A stretch of DNA of 43,667 nucleotides from Verrucomicrobia bacterium ADurb.Bin006 (GCA_002071485.1 MWFF01000084.1:1-43667), one strand, 5' to 3'; positions 8,180 to 17,718 are shown, counted from the stretch's first letter. A program made the numbers and translations. The notes: a model not told the origin generated them from the letters alone.

Positions 8180-8309
8180 TCCCTCTCGATCGGCAGCCAC
8201 ACCGCCTCAGCTTGCCGGAAGCACGGCTGTCGGTTGGAGACCGAGTCTGCGTCGACCCAGGCCGTCCAAACCGCCTGGTTCACCAAGTCCCGACCACTGT
8301 GCGGCCTTG

Positions 8310-9446
8310 TCAGGTCCTCCGCTGGGTCGTGTTGTTTTCTCCCAGCGCCGCGAGTCCAGACACCGAAAGCAGGCTGGCGGTCAGCGCGTCCAGTTGTTTG
8401 TGAGTGTGTTCACTGGACAGCGCGAACCGGAAAAAGCCGCGCGGCGGTCCACCCGGATACCGAATGAGGCTGGGGTAAATCCCACGGCGGAGCAGGTCTT
8501 TTCGCAGACGGGCCGCCGCGGGCACGGTGCGAGCCTGGACAGCGATGACGGGGCTGGGTGTCTGGGGCTGGGCCAGAGCCGTTTTGCACAGCGCGTCTTT
8601 GACCAGGCGCACCCGATCCGCCAATCTGGAACGGAGGCCTGGATCGGATCGCACGATCTGCACGGCTTTAAGCGCCGCGGCGGCGAGCGGCGGCGGGAGA
8701 GGGGTGCTGCCCGCAAACTGGCGGCTTTGGCGGACGATGCGCCCAATGAGGGAGGCATTCCCAAGGATCGCGCCGCCGTAGGTGCCGAAGGCCTTGCTTA
8801 GCGTGCAGGTCTGAATGAGGCGGTTTTCCCGGCGCACCCCGCAGATCTCGGGGGTCCCGCGTCCGCTCGATCCCAGAATCCCAGCGCCGTGGGCGTCGTC
8901 CACGAGCAACAAGCCATTGCGTGGCAGGAGCCGCAGATAGTCGGCCAATGGGGCAATCGTTCCTTCGCGCGCGAAGAGTCCATCGGTGAGCACCAACGGA
9001 CGGGCTGCGTCGGGGAGCCGCCGCAAGCGCTCGGCCAGGTCCGAGGGGCTGAGATGGCGGAAGCGGAGGACTTGACAGCCCAACAACTCCGCGGCGTCGT
9101 CAAGGCTGGCATGGGCCTGTTCGTCGATGAGGGCATGGGTGACATGGCTGGCCATGCCCTGGGCGGCGACGAGGTTGGTGGCATAGCCGCTGGGTGTCAG
9201 CAGTGCGCGATCGACCTCAAAAAAGCGGACCAACTCGTTCTCGAGTTCGGCGTAGATGGAATGGTTGCCCGTGGTGGCCCGCGAGGCGGCCACATTGAGA
9301 CCATAGCGAACGGTGGCATCGCGGGCTGCGGCCAAAACGCCCGGGTGAAAGGCCAGGCGGAAATAATCGCATCCGCCAAAGTAGACGAGGGTGCGTCCCT
9401 GATAGCGGACAAACACGCGATCGAGCTGTTGCAGGGCGGGCCCCAT
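8310..9446 (-). CDS. Alpha-oxoamine synthase family PLP enzyme (8-amino-7-oxononanoate synthase-like)
   Basis: This 378-aa enzyme belongs to the fold-type I PLP family that condenses an amino acid with an acyl-CoA (BioF, Kbl, HemA, SPT). Visible signatures are GLNVAASRATTGNHSIYAELE (the substrate-binding S-R-x-x-x-G-x-x-x-x-H region), LLVDDAHGAGILG (PLP-binding Asp and His), and TLSKAFGTYGG with the Schiff-base lysine. The C-terminal domain ends with SLIRYPGGPPRGFFRFALSSEHT. I chose ATG 9446. The same frame is open much further upstream, but that part lies opposite the GH116 gene and is an artefact. It follows GH116 by 25 bp on the same strand. No other biotin gene is present, so the exact substrate is uncertain. 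Confidence 0.8.
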   Translation of the reverse strand: MGPALQQLDRVFVRYQGRTLVYFGGCDYFRLAFHPGVLAAARDATVRYGLNVAASRATTGNHSIYAELENELVRFFEVDRALLTPSGYATNLVAAQGMASHVTHALIDEQAHASLDDAAELLGCQVLRFRHLSPSDLAERLRRLPDAARPLVLTDGLFAREGTIAPLADYLRLLPRNGLLLVDDAHGAGILGSSGRGTPEICGVRRENRLIQTCTLSKAFGTYGGAILGNASLIGRIVRQSRQFAGSTPLPPPLAAAALKAVQIVRSDPGLRSRLADRVRLVKDALCKTALAQPQTPSPVIAVQARTVPAAARLRKDLLRRGIYPSLIRYPGGPPRGFFRFALSSEHTHKQLDALTASLLSVSGLAALGENNTTQRRT

Positions 9447-9471
9447 GATCGGGCTCAGGGCCTGGAACGAC

Positions 9472-12033
9472 TCATGCGCGGGCTTTAAACCGGATTCCTC
9501 CCTGGATGTCGATAGCGCCGGCCTTGACCTCGACGAAGGGTTTGCCTTTCTTAACGCCGACGGTGCCGTAGCCGGTTGCGGTGGCGAGAAAGCAACGAAA
9601 ATCTCCCTTGATCGAGGGCTCGAGGTGGAGGGTCTTGTCGACTGCGTCATAGCGGGCTCCGCAAAGGCCCTGGAGGAGGCCGTAGGACGCCATCGCCCGC
9701 GCATACCAGTGGCCGCACTCGTACTCGTTAAACGGATTGCGAATGCGTCCATCGTAGCGGTCGCGGCAGACACGCACGATCTCGAGACCTTCGTCGACAA
9801 GGCCCATGAGCATGAGGTGGGACGCGACCTGGTACTCGATGCCGGTCCAAACCTCGTTCGAGTAGACGAACGGAAGCGACAACTCGCCGCCCTTGGGCCA
9901 GGTGCACAGCAGCAGGCCGCCCTCAGCGCCGCAGGCAAAGCTGGGCCGCTGCGGATTGGCATGGGCGCTGAGGTCATGCTTGAGGTTGTAGCGGTGGACG
10001 GCGCGCAAATGACTGCGCACCTTGTCCGGGTCGAGGACTTGGCCCGCGCCGCAGACCGCGGCGAGCCAGGAACCCAGAACGCCGTCGGACAGGCAGCCTC
10101 GTCCGTACTGGTACTTGGGTCCCTCGCGTTCGAGGAGCAGCCGCGCTTCGGGTGAATAGCCGCTGTGGAAGCTCTGGACTTCGAGCGGGTTCTTGGCCTT
10201 GAGGTTCTTCCATTCGATTCTCTGGATATAGTATTCGCCGTCGAAAAGCTCGGTGTCGGCACGCTGAGTCCCGCGGGCGAGCAACTCGGCGTAGAGGGGA
10301 ACCTCGTCGCCCAGCGCACGGCCCATGCGCACGGCGGACTGGAGCGCGCCGAGGTAGAAACTGGTGCACATGCCGTCCGGCCCCCAGAACTCGATGTCGT
10401 AGGTGTTGTGGTGGGGTTCTTCGAGCCAGCCCTTGTGGTCCGGATCCCAAGTGGCGATGCAGTAGTCGAGACTCCTTTTGATCTTGGGCCAAAGCCCGCG
10501 CAGCCACTCGGTATCGCCGCTGATGCGCCAATCACGGTGCACCTTCATAATGCCGCCGAGCTGACCGTCAGCGGCAGCATGGAAGTCATGGGTCAAGGGC
10601 CGGATCGGCAGGGCTGAACGGAATTGCTGATGACCACGGTCATCCTGGGAAGGTCCGAACTCGGTCTCGCGCAGTGTCCGTTCGAGGGCGGGGAAGAGGT
10701 GCGGAATCACCTGAGCGTAGTTCCAGACATGGGTGCAGGAGCCGGCACAACATCCGGAGTTGTCGCCACACCCTTCCCAACACCAGAGCCGACCGTCCGA
10801 CTGCCGGAGCACCGTCGGCGATTTCAGGATGGTCAGGTTGGCGGCCACCGCCTCGATCACCTCAGGAGGCAGGGTCGAATCGTAGAAACAGTCGCTGAAA
10901 CGCTTGGTCCGGAGGCGCAGATCGTCGTAGTGGTCCCTCCAATGACGCGTGATCTCATGGATGTCGGCAAAACGTTTCGAGTACCAAGGCTGATGCGTAT
11001 CGGTTGGCGGGGCGATGCCGTCCGGATCCTTGCCGAAGCGCAGATTCGTCCTGGCCACATGCCAGGCCAGTCGCAGCGTCACCGTGTGCGCGGCGCGGGG
11101 GGCAAGCCGGATCGGCACGAACACCGTTGCGCCGGGCGAAGCGCCGCCTTCGGTCACAGGCGGACGTTCCTGGCACACGCCGTTTCGGACGTCATTCCAG
11201 GCCATTGTCAGCGCATCCCACCATCCGCCCCGAAACCAGGCATGATTGACCTTCGCGTCGGGCTCGGTGACCGTAGCCGAGAAGGCGCCCTCCTCCCAGG
11301 CCTTGTCCTGAGCCGCAGCGCTCCAGAGAATGAATCCGCCCGGGGTTGCCTTGACGGCGTTGGCATTGCTTCCCACGGTCATGAAATTCCTGGCGTTGAA
11401 CGAGAAGACAGCCTCGATGGGCGCGCGGGTGGGATTATAGAACCGGTACTCGAGCGCGGCGACCGGCAGGCTCGAGTCATCGGCGGCCCCGGGCTCGAAA
11501 GGACTCCAACCCGTGACTTCGACGCGCAGCGGGACGTCCGGATCCGACAGACGAACGGTCGCGAACGGGAAGCGCGCTCGAAACGCGGCCTGGCGAAAAC
11601 GCGGAAGTCCGAACGAGGAACCCGCGGCCCCGTTGCCGGTGCCGGGGGCGCCGAACAGCTTCCAGGCCGGCACGGGGCCTTCGAGCACGCGCGCCACGTT
11701 CGGCGAGCCTTTCACACAGATGGCAGCGAATGTCATCGGCTCGTGAAAGACCTCCGGACGATGCCGCAGCGACACGTGCGACAAAGCCCCTGTGCCTTCG
11801 AGGCAGATCATGCCGGCGCCCAGGCCGCCGAGAGGGAAAGCGATGCGGTTGAGCCGCTCGCGCGCGTACTCGGCATCGTATTTCGATCTTCTCCTGGCAG
11901 GTGGATTCGTCTCGGGCGTTGCCGCCGTCGCCGCCGCGGCGCCCGCACCACCAAGCGCGCCAACGGCCGGCGCGGAGAGCTTCAGAAACTCGCGGCGTGT
12001 CAAAGTGTTTTCCGTACCGGGTGTCTCAGACAT
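9472..12033 (-). CDS. GH116-family glycoside hydrolase (beta-glucosidase/glucosylceramidase-like), Tat-exported
   Basis: This protein of about 853 aa starts with a twin-arginine leader (TRREFLKLSAP, then an Ala/Gly-rich helix). The N-terminal domain begins RIAFPLGGLGAGMICLEGTG, the start of GBA2_N/GH116 proteins. The catalytic (alpha/alpha)6 domain contains SCTHVWNYAQVIPHLFP, HHNTYDIEFWGPDGM and GRGCLSDGVLGSWLA. By comparison with known GH116 enzymes, the Glu in YDIEFWGP and the Asp in CLSDG are the likely nucleophile and acid/base. These residues are inferred from memory of the family, not aligned. I prefer ATG 12033 because GAAAGGACC lies just upstream; ATG 12060 is an alternative. It is probably periplasmic and acts on beta-glucosides or related glycans. 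Confidence 0.88.
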   Translation of the reverse strand: MSETPGTENTLTRREFLKLSAPAVGALGGAGAAAATAATPETNPPARRRSKYDAEYARERLNRIAFPLGGLGAGMICLEGTGALSHVSLRHRPEVFHEPMTFAAICVKGSPNVARVLEGPVPAWKLFGAPGTGNGAAGSSFGLPRFRQAAFRARFPFATVRLSDPDVPLRVEVTGWSPFEPGAADDSSLPVAALEYRFYNPTRAPIEAVFSFNARNFMTVGSNANAVKATPGGFILWSAAAQDKAWEEGAFSATVTEPDAKVNHAWFRGGWWDALTMAWNDVRNGVCQERPPVTEGGASPGATVFVPIRLAPRAAHTVTLRLAWHVARTNLRFGKDPDGIAPPTDTHQPWYSKRFADIHEITRHWRDHYDDLRLRTKRFSDCFYDSTLPPEVIEAVAANLTILKSPTVLRQSDGRLWCWEGCGDNSGCCAGSCTHVWNYAQVIPHLFPALERTLRETEFGPSQDDRGHQQFRSALPIRPLTHDFHAAADGQLGGIMKVHRDWRISGDTEWLRGLWPKIKRSLDYCIATWDPDHKGWLEEPHHNTYDIEFWGPDGMCTSFYLGALQSAVRMGRALGDEVPLYAELLARGTQRADTELFDGEYYIQRIEWKNLKAKNPLEVQSFHSGYSPEARLLLEREGPKYQYGRGCLSDGVLGSWLAAVCGAGQVLDPDKVRSHLRAVHRYNLKHDLSAHANPQRPSFACGAEGGLLLCTWPKGGELSLPFVYSNEVWTGIEYQVASHLMLMGLVDEGLEIVRVCRDRYDGRIRNPFNEYECGHWYARAMASYGLLQGLCGARYDAVDKTLHLEPSIKGDFRCFLATATGYGTVGVKKGKPFVEVKAGAIDIQGGIRFKARA

Positions 12034-12320
12034 GGCTTGGTCCTTTCGCTTGCTCGTCATCTCGACTCCTGAACTGAAAAATCCGCTCGCAAATCCACTT
12101 CAATCTGCTCCCCTTCGCTCCGACCGAGCTTTCGTGGATTGAATCCAAAAAAGCCCTGAGCGGAGGGATACGCACGACGCGTTGTTAAAGGGAAGGACGG
12201 TCACTGGCAAGCGGATGTTGCGGGAATTTTCGCGATCTCAACAGAAGCGTCGGACGTGGTTGGGTCTCCCGGCTTCAGCCGGTTCTCGCCGGAGGCCCAG
12301 GCCAAGATGAGAACTGCTGG

Positions 12321-12348
12321 TGTGCTGAGAAGGCTGTGCTGAGAAGGC
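12321..12348. repeat. Perfect 14-bp tandem duplication
   Basis: The unit TGTGCTGAGAAGGC occurs twice head to tail. It lies in the 368-bp divergent region (12034-12401) between GH116 and the EF-hand gene, which also has a small hairpin CCGGC-TTCA-GCCGG at 12269-12282. No other element was recognised in this gap. Confidence 0.85.
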
Positions 12349-12401
12349 TGTTGCCAAACCGGAGCGCCCCACTACACTCGATTTTTGAAAGGAAACGAAT
12401 T

Positions 12402-14660
12402 ATGCGTAATCCAACCTCAGCCGCGTATGCCTGGCGTTTCTTCCGTGCCGGTGGTTTTGACCAAGTCAAACTCGAAACGGGCGCCGATCTCCTGGCATTG
12501 GATCAACTCGATCAGAAACTCTGGGTGGCTCTGGCCTGTCCGACCACCTCCCTGCACTTCGATGCCCGGACCCTGGAATTGATCGACACGGACAAAGACG
12601 GTCGGGTGCGGGCGCGCGAATTGATCAGCGCCGTGAAATGGGCGGGAGGCCTGCTGAAGAACCCGGACGAGCTGGTCAAGGGAGGCGATGCGTTGCCGTT
12701 GACCTCGATCAACGATGCGACCGAAGAGGGCCAGACAATCGCCAGCTCCGCCAAGGCCATTCTGATCAATCTGGGCAAAAAGGACGCCCACGAGATCACG
12801 CTCGCCGACGTGGCGGACACGGCGAAGATCTTCGCACAGACAGCCTTCAACGGAGACGGCATTATCGTCGAGGAATCCGCCACCAGCAGCGCCCTCAAGG
12901 CCGTGATCAAGGACATCATCGACTGCCAGGGTGCGGAGCCCGACCGCAGCGGCAAACCTGGCATTAGCCAGGCCAGAGTGGACCAGTTCTTTGCCGACGC
13001 GACCGCCCATTCTGACTGGTGGAAGCAGGGCGAAACGGACAAAGCCCTGCTGCCGCTGGGCGAGGCGACCGGAGCGGCCGCCCAGGCCGTGAAGGCGGTG
13101 CGAGCCAAGGTGGACGATTACTTCACCCGTTGCCGGCTGGCCGGCTTCGATCCCCGCGCCGTCAATGCCCTCAACCGGGAGGAGAAGGAATACGTCGCTC
13201 TCGGGAACAAGAATCTCACACCCGATTGCGCCGATCTTGCCGCGTTCCCGCTGGCGCACGTCGAGGCCGCCAAACCGCTGCCGCTCACCGAGGGTGTCAA
13301 CCCCGCCTGGGTAGGCGCTATCGATTCTCTGCGGACGGCCGCAGTCGAGCCGCTGCTCGGTGACAAGACCGTATTGACGGAGGCGGACTGGAACGTCCTG
13401 CTTGCGAAATTGGCCCCATTTGAGGGCTGGCAGGCAGCCAAAGCCGGGACAAGCGTCGAGAAGCTCGGCGTCACGCGCATCCGCCAGATTTTGGAGACTC
13501 GAGCCAAGGACGAGCTCACGGAGCTTCTGGCCAAGGACAAAGCCGAGGAGAGCAATGCCGCCGCCATCGCCTCGGTCGAGAGGCTCATTCGCTATCGGCG
13601 CGATTTGCACCTCCTTTGCACGAATTTCGTCAATTTCGCCGGTTTCTACAGCCGTGGCGAACCGGCCATTTTCCAAGCCGGCACGCTCTTCCTGGATCAA
13701 AGAAGCTGCGAACTGACTCTGCCAGTCGAGGACGCGGCGAAGCACGCAACGATGGCCGGCATGGCGGGCGCCTACCTCGCCTACTGCGATTGCGTGCGCA
13801 AAGGCAGCGGCGAGAAGCGTCAGATTGTCGCCGCCTTCACCGACGGCGACTCCGACAACCTCATGGTTGGCCGAAACGGCATTTTCTACGACCGCGATGG
13901 GCGCGACTGGGATGCGACCATTACTAAAATCATCGACAATCCCATCAGCCTTCGCCAGGCCTTCTGGGCGCCGTACATGAAGTTTGTTCGCATGATCGAG
14001 GAGATGGTGGCCAAACGCGCCGCGGCGGCCGATGCCGCGGCCGATGCCAAGCTCGCCCAGGCCGCCACCGCCGCCGCCGAGGTGGACAAGACCAAGCCGG
14101 CTGCCCCCAAGAAGATCGATGTGGGCACCGTTGCGGCCTTGGGCGTCGCCTTCGGCGCCCTCGGCACCGCCTGCGCTTACATGATGGGCTACGCCGCGGG
14201 CATCATCAAACTGGGACCGCTTGCGATTGTCGGCGCCATCATCGGAGTGATCCTGCTGATCTCGGCTCCATCGATGATCATGGCCTACCTCAAACTGCGC
14301 AAACGCAACCTAGGCCCCATTCTGGATGCCAATGGGTGGGCGCTCAACGCGAAGGCCAAGATGAACGTGCCGTTCGGCCAGTCTCTGACCGGCATAGCGA
14401 AGCTGCCTCCGGGTTCCTCCCGAGATTTGCGCGATCCGTTCACCGAAAAGAAGAGTTGCTGGCCCAAATTCATCGTTCTCGCCTTGATCCTGTACGTCGC
14501 CTACACCGTGCTGAACCACCTCGGCTACGTCCATCAATGGACCCACGGCCGAATCGGGATCGAGAAGAGACTCACAACCGCCCAGTCTGCAACTCCTGCC
14601 AACGCCGCAAAACCGGCAGCCGATGCCGCCGCCGCGGCGGCGCCGTCAGCCGGGCAATAG
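12402..14660 (+). CDS. Large EF-hand-containing membrane protein of unknown function
   Basis: This 752-aa protein has one clear EF-hand loop (DTDKDGRVRARE, residues 62-73). The spacing of Asp, Asp, Gly and Glu fits calcium binding. The following 450 residues are mixed helix and strand without a motif I know. An Ala/Lys-rich linker around 540-565 is followed by two hydrophobic helices (GTVAALGVAFGALGTACAYM, then PLAIVGAIIGVILLISAPSM). A further helix near 690-705 (FIVLALILYVAYTVL) precedes a low-complexity Ala tail. ATG 12402 has GAAAGGA nine bases upstream; the frame is open from 12336 but lacks such a site. Similar long proteins occur in several Gram-negative phyla as conserved hypotheticals. 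A calcium-responsive envelope role is only a guess. Confidence 0.75.
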   Translation: MRNPTSAAYAWRFFRAGGFDQVKLETGADLLALDQLDQKLWVALACPTTSLHFDARTLELIDTDKDGRVRARELISAVKWAGGLLKNPDELVKGGDALPLTSINDATEEGQTIASSAKAILINLGKKDAHEITLADVADTAKIFAQTAFNGDGIIVEESATSSALKAVIKDIIDCQGAEPDRSGKPGISQARVDQFFADATAHSDWWKQGETDKALLPLGEATGAAAQAVKAVRAKVDDYFTRCRLAGFDPRAVNALNREEKEYVALGNKNLTPDCADLAAFPLAHVEAAKPLPLTEGVNPAWVGAIDSLRTAAVEPLLGDKTVLTEADWNVLLAKLAPFEGWQAAKAGTSVEKLGVTRIRQILETRAKDELTELLAKDKAEESNAAAIASVERLIRYRRDLHLLCTNFVNFAGFYSRGEPAIFQAGTLFLDQRSCELTLPVEDAAKHATMAGMAGAYLAYCDCVRKGSGEKRQIVAAFTDGDSDNLMVGRNGIFYDRDGRDWDATITKIIDNPISLRQAFWAPYMKFVRMIEEMVAKRAAAADAAADAKLAQAATAAAEVDKTKPAAPKKIDVGTVAALGVAFGALGTACAYMMGYAAGIIKLGPLAIVGAIIGVILLISAPSMIMAYLKLRKRNLGPILDANGWALNAKAKMNVPFGQSLTGIAKLPPGSSRDLRDPFTEKKSCWPKFIVLALILYVAYTVLNHLGYVHQWTHGRIGIEKRLTTAQSATPANAAKPAADAAAAAAPSAGQ

Positions 14661-14728
14661 GTCGTGGCCTCACACGTCGGACTCCGCTCCGCCCCCCCGC
14701 GCACTCTCGGGCGGAGAAGGCCTCAATG

Positions 14729-14764
14729 ACCGATTCCATGTCGCGATCGCGACATGGAATCGGT
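14729..14764. repeat. Perfect 36-bp palindrome without spacer
   Basis: Positions 14729-14746 and 14747-14764 are exact reverse complements with no loop, centred on TCGCGA|TCGCGA. It begins 69 bp after the EF-hand stop and 270 bp before the next gene. There is no T-run, so it is not a standard terminator. Confidence 0.95.
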
Positions 14765-14913
14765 ATGGGTCTGGTGCGATGGGTGCCTGGAGTTCTATTC
14801 ACGCGGATCACGGCGCGGCTCACGATCATCCCCGCCCCTCCGGCCAGACCTTGGACTCATGAAGCCGCAAAGGCCGGAGCGGGGACGGTTCGTCCCCGGC
14901 CCACAGCACGAAA

Positions 14914-14964
14914 GAATGCGGCGGTTGTAGGCCTGATCCCCGGACCCGCGCTCCGAGCGTCGTC
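14914..14964 (-). repeat. Dispersed ~51-bp intergenic repeat, copy 1
   Basis: Read on the minus strand, this stretch matches 23116-23167 on the plus strand over most of its length. Shared blocks include GGGTCCGGGG and GGCCTACAACCGCCGCAT. The rest of the gap 14661-15033 holds the 36-bp palindrome and a small hairpin (GGGGACG-GTT-CGTCCCC, 14881-14897), and no gene. Confidence 0.75.
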
Positions 14965-15033
14965 AAGAAAAGAACCTCTGGGTCGGGAGCAACTCAGGTA
15001 GACGCACGCGCGCAGTCCGTGTAAAATTCTCAC

Positions 15034-17718
15034 ATGCGGACGTTTCTTTTGTCTGGGCTGACCTGCGCCGTGGGCGTGGGAGTTGCCGTCCTGGTCTCGG
15101 GATGCGCCCGACACACGACCCCGTGGTCGGGACCGCCACTGTCAGCGCCCTCGAGTGTCGGGCGCGTGGCGCGGAACCGCTACCAGACCCCGAGCGGTCA
15201 GGTGCTGACCCCCGCGGGCAGGCAGGTCGAGTTGCCTGGGATGCGTCCCCAGGCGCTTGCGTTGAGTCCCGACGGCACACGGCTTGCCACGGCCGGCAGG
15301 AATCACACGCTGGTCCTGATCGATGCGGCCACGGGCCGGGTGAAGCAAACGGTTCAGCTTTCGGCCCGGAGGATTACCCGGACCAGCACGAACACCCTCT
15401 CCGGCCAGTTGAGTTTCACGGGGCTTGTTTTCGCGCCGGACGGACGCCGGATTTACCTTTCGAACACCGGCGGGAGTGTCTGGGCGTTTCCGGTGGATGA
15501 GCAAGGCGAGGCCGGTGCGCCGGTGGTTTTGGACGTGCCGGACGCCAAAGCTCCCAAGCAAGCGCACGAGATTCCCACCGGACTGGCCGTGTCGGAAGAT
15601 GGCCGGCGGCTCTATGTTGTGGGCAATCTGGGAGATCGGCTCCACGAAATGGACCCCGTGTCGGGAAAAGTCCTGCGTTCGTGGGACACCGGCGTGGCCC
15701 CGCAAGACGTGGTGCTGGCCCGCGGCAAGGCCTACGTCAGCAACCGGGGCGGACGCCGTCCTGGTGAGGATGATCTCACTGCGCCTGCGGGCAAAGGCAC
15801 CGCGGTGCGGGTGGACGCGGTGCGACACATAGCCAACGAGGGTTCCGTGACGGTTATCGACTTGGCGGAAGGCAAGGTGATAAGGGAGATCGTCGTTGGG
15901 CTTCACGCGTCGGCTCTGGCGGTTTCTCCCGATGGCGCGTATGTGGTGGTGGCCAACACGGGCAGTGACACACTCAGCGTGATTGATACCCGGACAGATC
16001 GGGTCATCGAGAAGATTTGGGCGCGCCAGACGCCGGCCGACCTGTTCGGCGCGCAGCCGAATGCGATGGCTTTCGACCCGACCGGGCGACGCCTGTACGT
16101 CTGTAACGGCACTCAGAACGCCGTCGCCGTCGTCGAGTTTGAGCCCGAGGAAAATGCATCCAAGGTCATTGGGCTCATTCCCGTCGGCTGGTTCCCGGGG
16201 GCCATCCAGTACGATGCCACGCGCAACACGCTCTGTGTCGCGAACATGAAAGGGCTTGGGGCTCTGAAGGTGTTCAAGCCGGATGAACCGATCAGACTCA
16301 GCAGCAAGACCTTTTGGGGCATGGTGTCGCTCGTGCCCGTTCCGACCCCGGACGGGCTGGCCGCGCTCACGCGCAGCGCGCTCGAGAACATGCATTACCC
16401 GAGGCTTGCCCAGGCGTTGCGCCCGGCGCGTCCGCGCCAACCCGCCCGTCCCGTGCCCGAGAGGGTGGGCGAGCCGAGCGTGTTCAAACATGTGATTTAC
16501 GTCATCAAGGAAAACCGGAGCTATGATCAGGTCCTGGGTGACATGCCCGAGGGCAACGGCGACCCGACGCTCTGCACCTTCGGCGAGCAATACACGCCGA
16601 ATCAGCACAAAATCGCCCGCGACTTCGTCCTGCTGGACAACACGTACTGCTCGAGCATTCAGAGTTCCGATGGCCATCAATGGATCGGGAGCGCCATGGC
16701 CAACGAATACACCGAACGCCAGGCCACCTCAGGCACGCCCCGCAGCTACTCCGGCGGCAAGAGCGATGAGAGCGGAGACGCGCTGTCATGGGCTTCGTCC
16801 GGATTCCTCTGGGACAACGCGCTGGCGCATGGAAAGACACTCCGCAATTACGGCGAATGGATGCACTCCGAGTCGGGCTGGAAGGACCGAAAACGCAAGG
16901 GGAGCGCCACGTGGAGCGACTTCTGGCGCGAGCACCAGACCGGCGCCGGCGAATTGGAACTCCGCTGCCGTCCGGTGATCGAATCCCTGCGTCCGCACAG
17001 CCCCACCAACACCGTCGGCTATGATGCCAGGGTGCCGGACCAGATGCGCGCCGACTTCTTCATCCGGGAACTCCGCCGCTTCGAGACCAATGGCGGGTTT
17101 CCGGACCTGACGATTCTCTTCCTGCCCAATGACCACACCGCCGGAACCAGCGTCAACTATCCGAAGCCGGGATCGATGATCGCCGACAACGATCTCGCCC
17201 TGGGCCGGCTGATCGAGGCGCTCAGCCATAGCCGGTTTTGGCCGGAGACCTGCCTTTTTGCGATCGAGGATGATCCCCAGGCGGGTTGGGATCATGTGAG
17301 CGGCTACCGCACCACCTGCTATGTGGTCAGCCCCTTCACCAAACGCCGGCAGACCGTCAGCACCCAGTACAACCATGCCTGCCTCATCCGCACAATCGAG
17401 CTGATCCTCGGCTTGCCGCCCATGAACCAACTGGACGCCACCGCCACGCCCATGTTTGATTGCTTCACCGCGGTGCCGGACCTGACCCCATACACCGCGG
17501 TACCCAACCGGGTCCCGCTCGATGAAATGAACCCGGACCCGAACCGGGTCTCCCATCCGATCCTGCGACAGGATGCCATCGTTTCGAGCCAGTTGCCTCT
17601 GGACGAAGTGGACCAATGCCCGGAGGACGTTCTCAACCGCATCCTCTGGCGCGCGATGAAAGGCCCCGACACACCCTATCCCGAATGGGCCGTCAAGATG
17701 GTCGAGGATGACGACTAG
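15034..17718 (+). CDS. YncE-type beta-propeller/phosphoesterase fusion lipoprotein
   Basis: This 894-aa protein has a lipoprotein leader with lipobox LVSGC (lipidated Cys24). Residues about 65-450 form a YVTN/YncE-like beta-propeller: repeated ALSPDGTRLATAG, FAPDGRRIYLSN, VSEDGRRLYVVG, VSPDGAYVVVANTGSDTLS and FDPTGRRLYVCN. From about residue 485 comes a phosphoesterase domain of the phospholipase C/acid phosphatase family: KHVIYVIKENRSYDQVLGDM, then SSIQSSDGHQW, DLTILFLPNDHTAGT, FAIEDDPQAGWDHVSGYR and CLIRTIELILGLPPM. The ENRSYDQ and DDPQAGWDHV segments carry likely metal ligands and the nucleophile region. This two-domain arrangement is common in Acidobacteria and Verrucomicrobia. It probably hydrolyses a phosphodiester or phosphomonoester at the cell surface; the substrate is unknown. 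Its stop overlaps the convergent asnA stop. Confidence 0.88.
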   Translation: MRTFLLSGLTCAVGVGVAVLVSGCARHTTPWSGPPLSAPSSVGRVARNRYQTPSGQVLTPAGRQVELPGMRPQALALSPDGTRLATAGRNHTLVLIDAATGRVKQTVQLSARRITRTSTNTLSGQLSFTGLVFAPDGRRIYLSNTGGSVWAFPVDEQGEAGAPVVLDVPDAKAPKQAHEIPTGLAVSEDGRRLYVVGNLGDRLHEMDPVSGKVLRSWDTGVAPQDVVLARGKAYVSNRGGRRPGEDDLTAPAGKGTAVRVDAVRHIANEGSVTVIDLAEGKVIREIVVGLHASALAVSPDGAYVVVANTGSDTLSVIDTRTDRVIEKIWARQTPADLFGAQPNAMAFDPTGRRLYVCNGTQNAVAVVEFEPEENASKVIGLIPVGWFPGAIQYDATRNTLCVANMKGLGALKVFKPDEPIRLSSKTFWGMVSLVPVPTPDGLAALTRSALENMHYPRLAQALRPARPRQPARPVPERVGEPSVFKHVIYVIKENRSYDQVLGDMPEGNGDPTLCTFGEQYTPNQHKIARDFVLLDNTYCSSIQSSDGHQWIGSAMANEYTERQATSGTPRSYSGGKSDESGDALSWASSGFLWDNALAHGKTLRNYGEWMHSESGWKDRKRKGSATWSDFWREHQTGAGELELRCRPVIESLRPHSPTNTVGYDARVPDQMRADFFIRELRRFETNGGFPDLTILFLPNDHTAGTSVNYPKPGSMIADNDLALGRLIEALSHSRFWPETCLFAIEDDPQAGWDHVSGYRTTCYVVSPFTKRRQTVSTQYNHACLIRTIELILGLPPMNQLDATATPMFDCFTAVPDLTPYTAVPNRVPLDEMNPDPNRVSHPILRQDAIVSSQLPLDEVDQCPEDVLNRILWRAMKGPDTPYPEWAVKMVEDDD

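Noticed and set aside
8310..10535. A 741-codon minus-strand open frame
   Set aside because: Only the part below 9446 shows the PLP enzyme. The upstream half lies within the GH116 gene in another frame and is low-complexity Ser/Arg/Thr shadow sequence.
14741..14750. Cyanobacterial HIP1 octamer (GCGATCGC) at the palindrome centre
   Set aside because: A palindromic octamer is expected inside a larger palindrome, and nothing else here suggests cyanobacteria.
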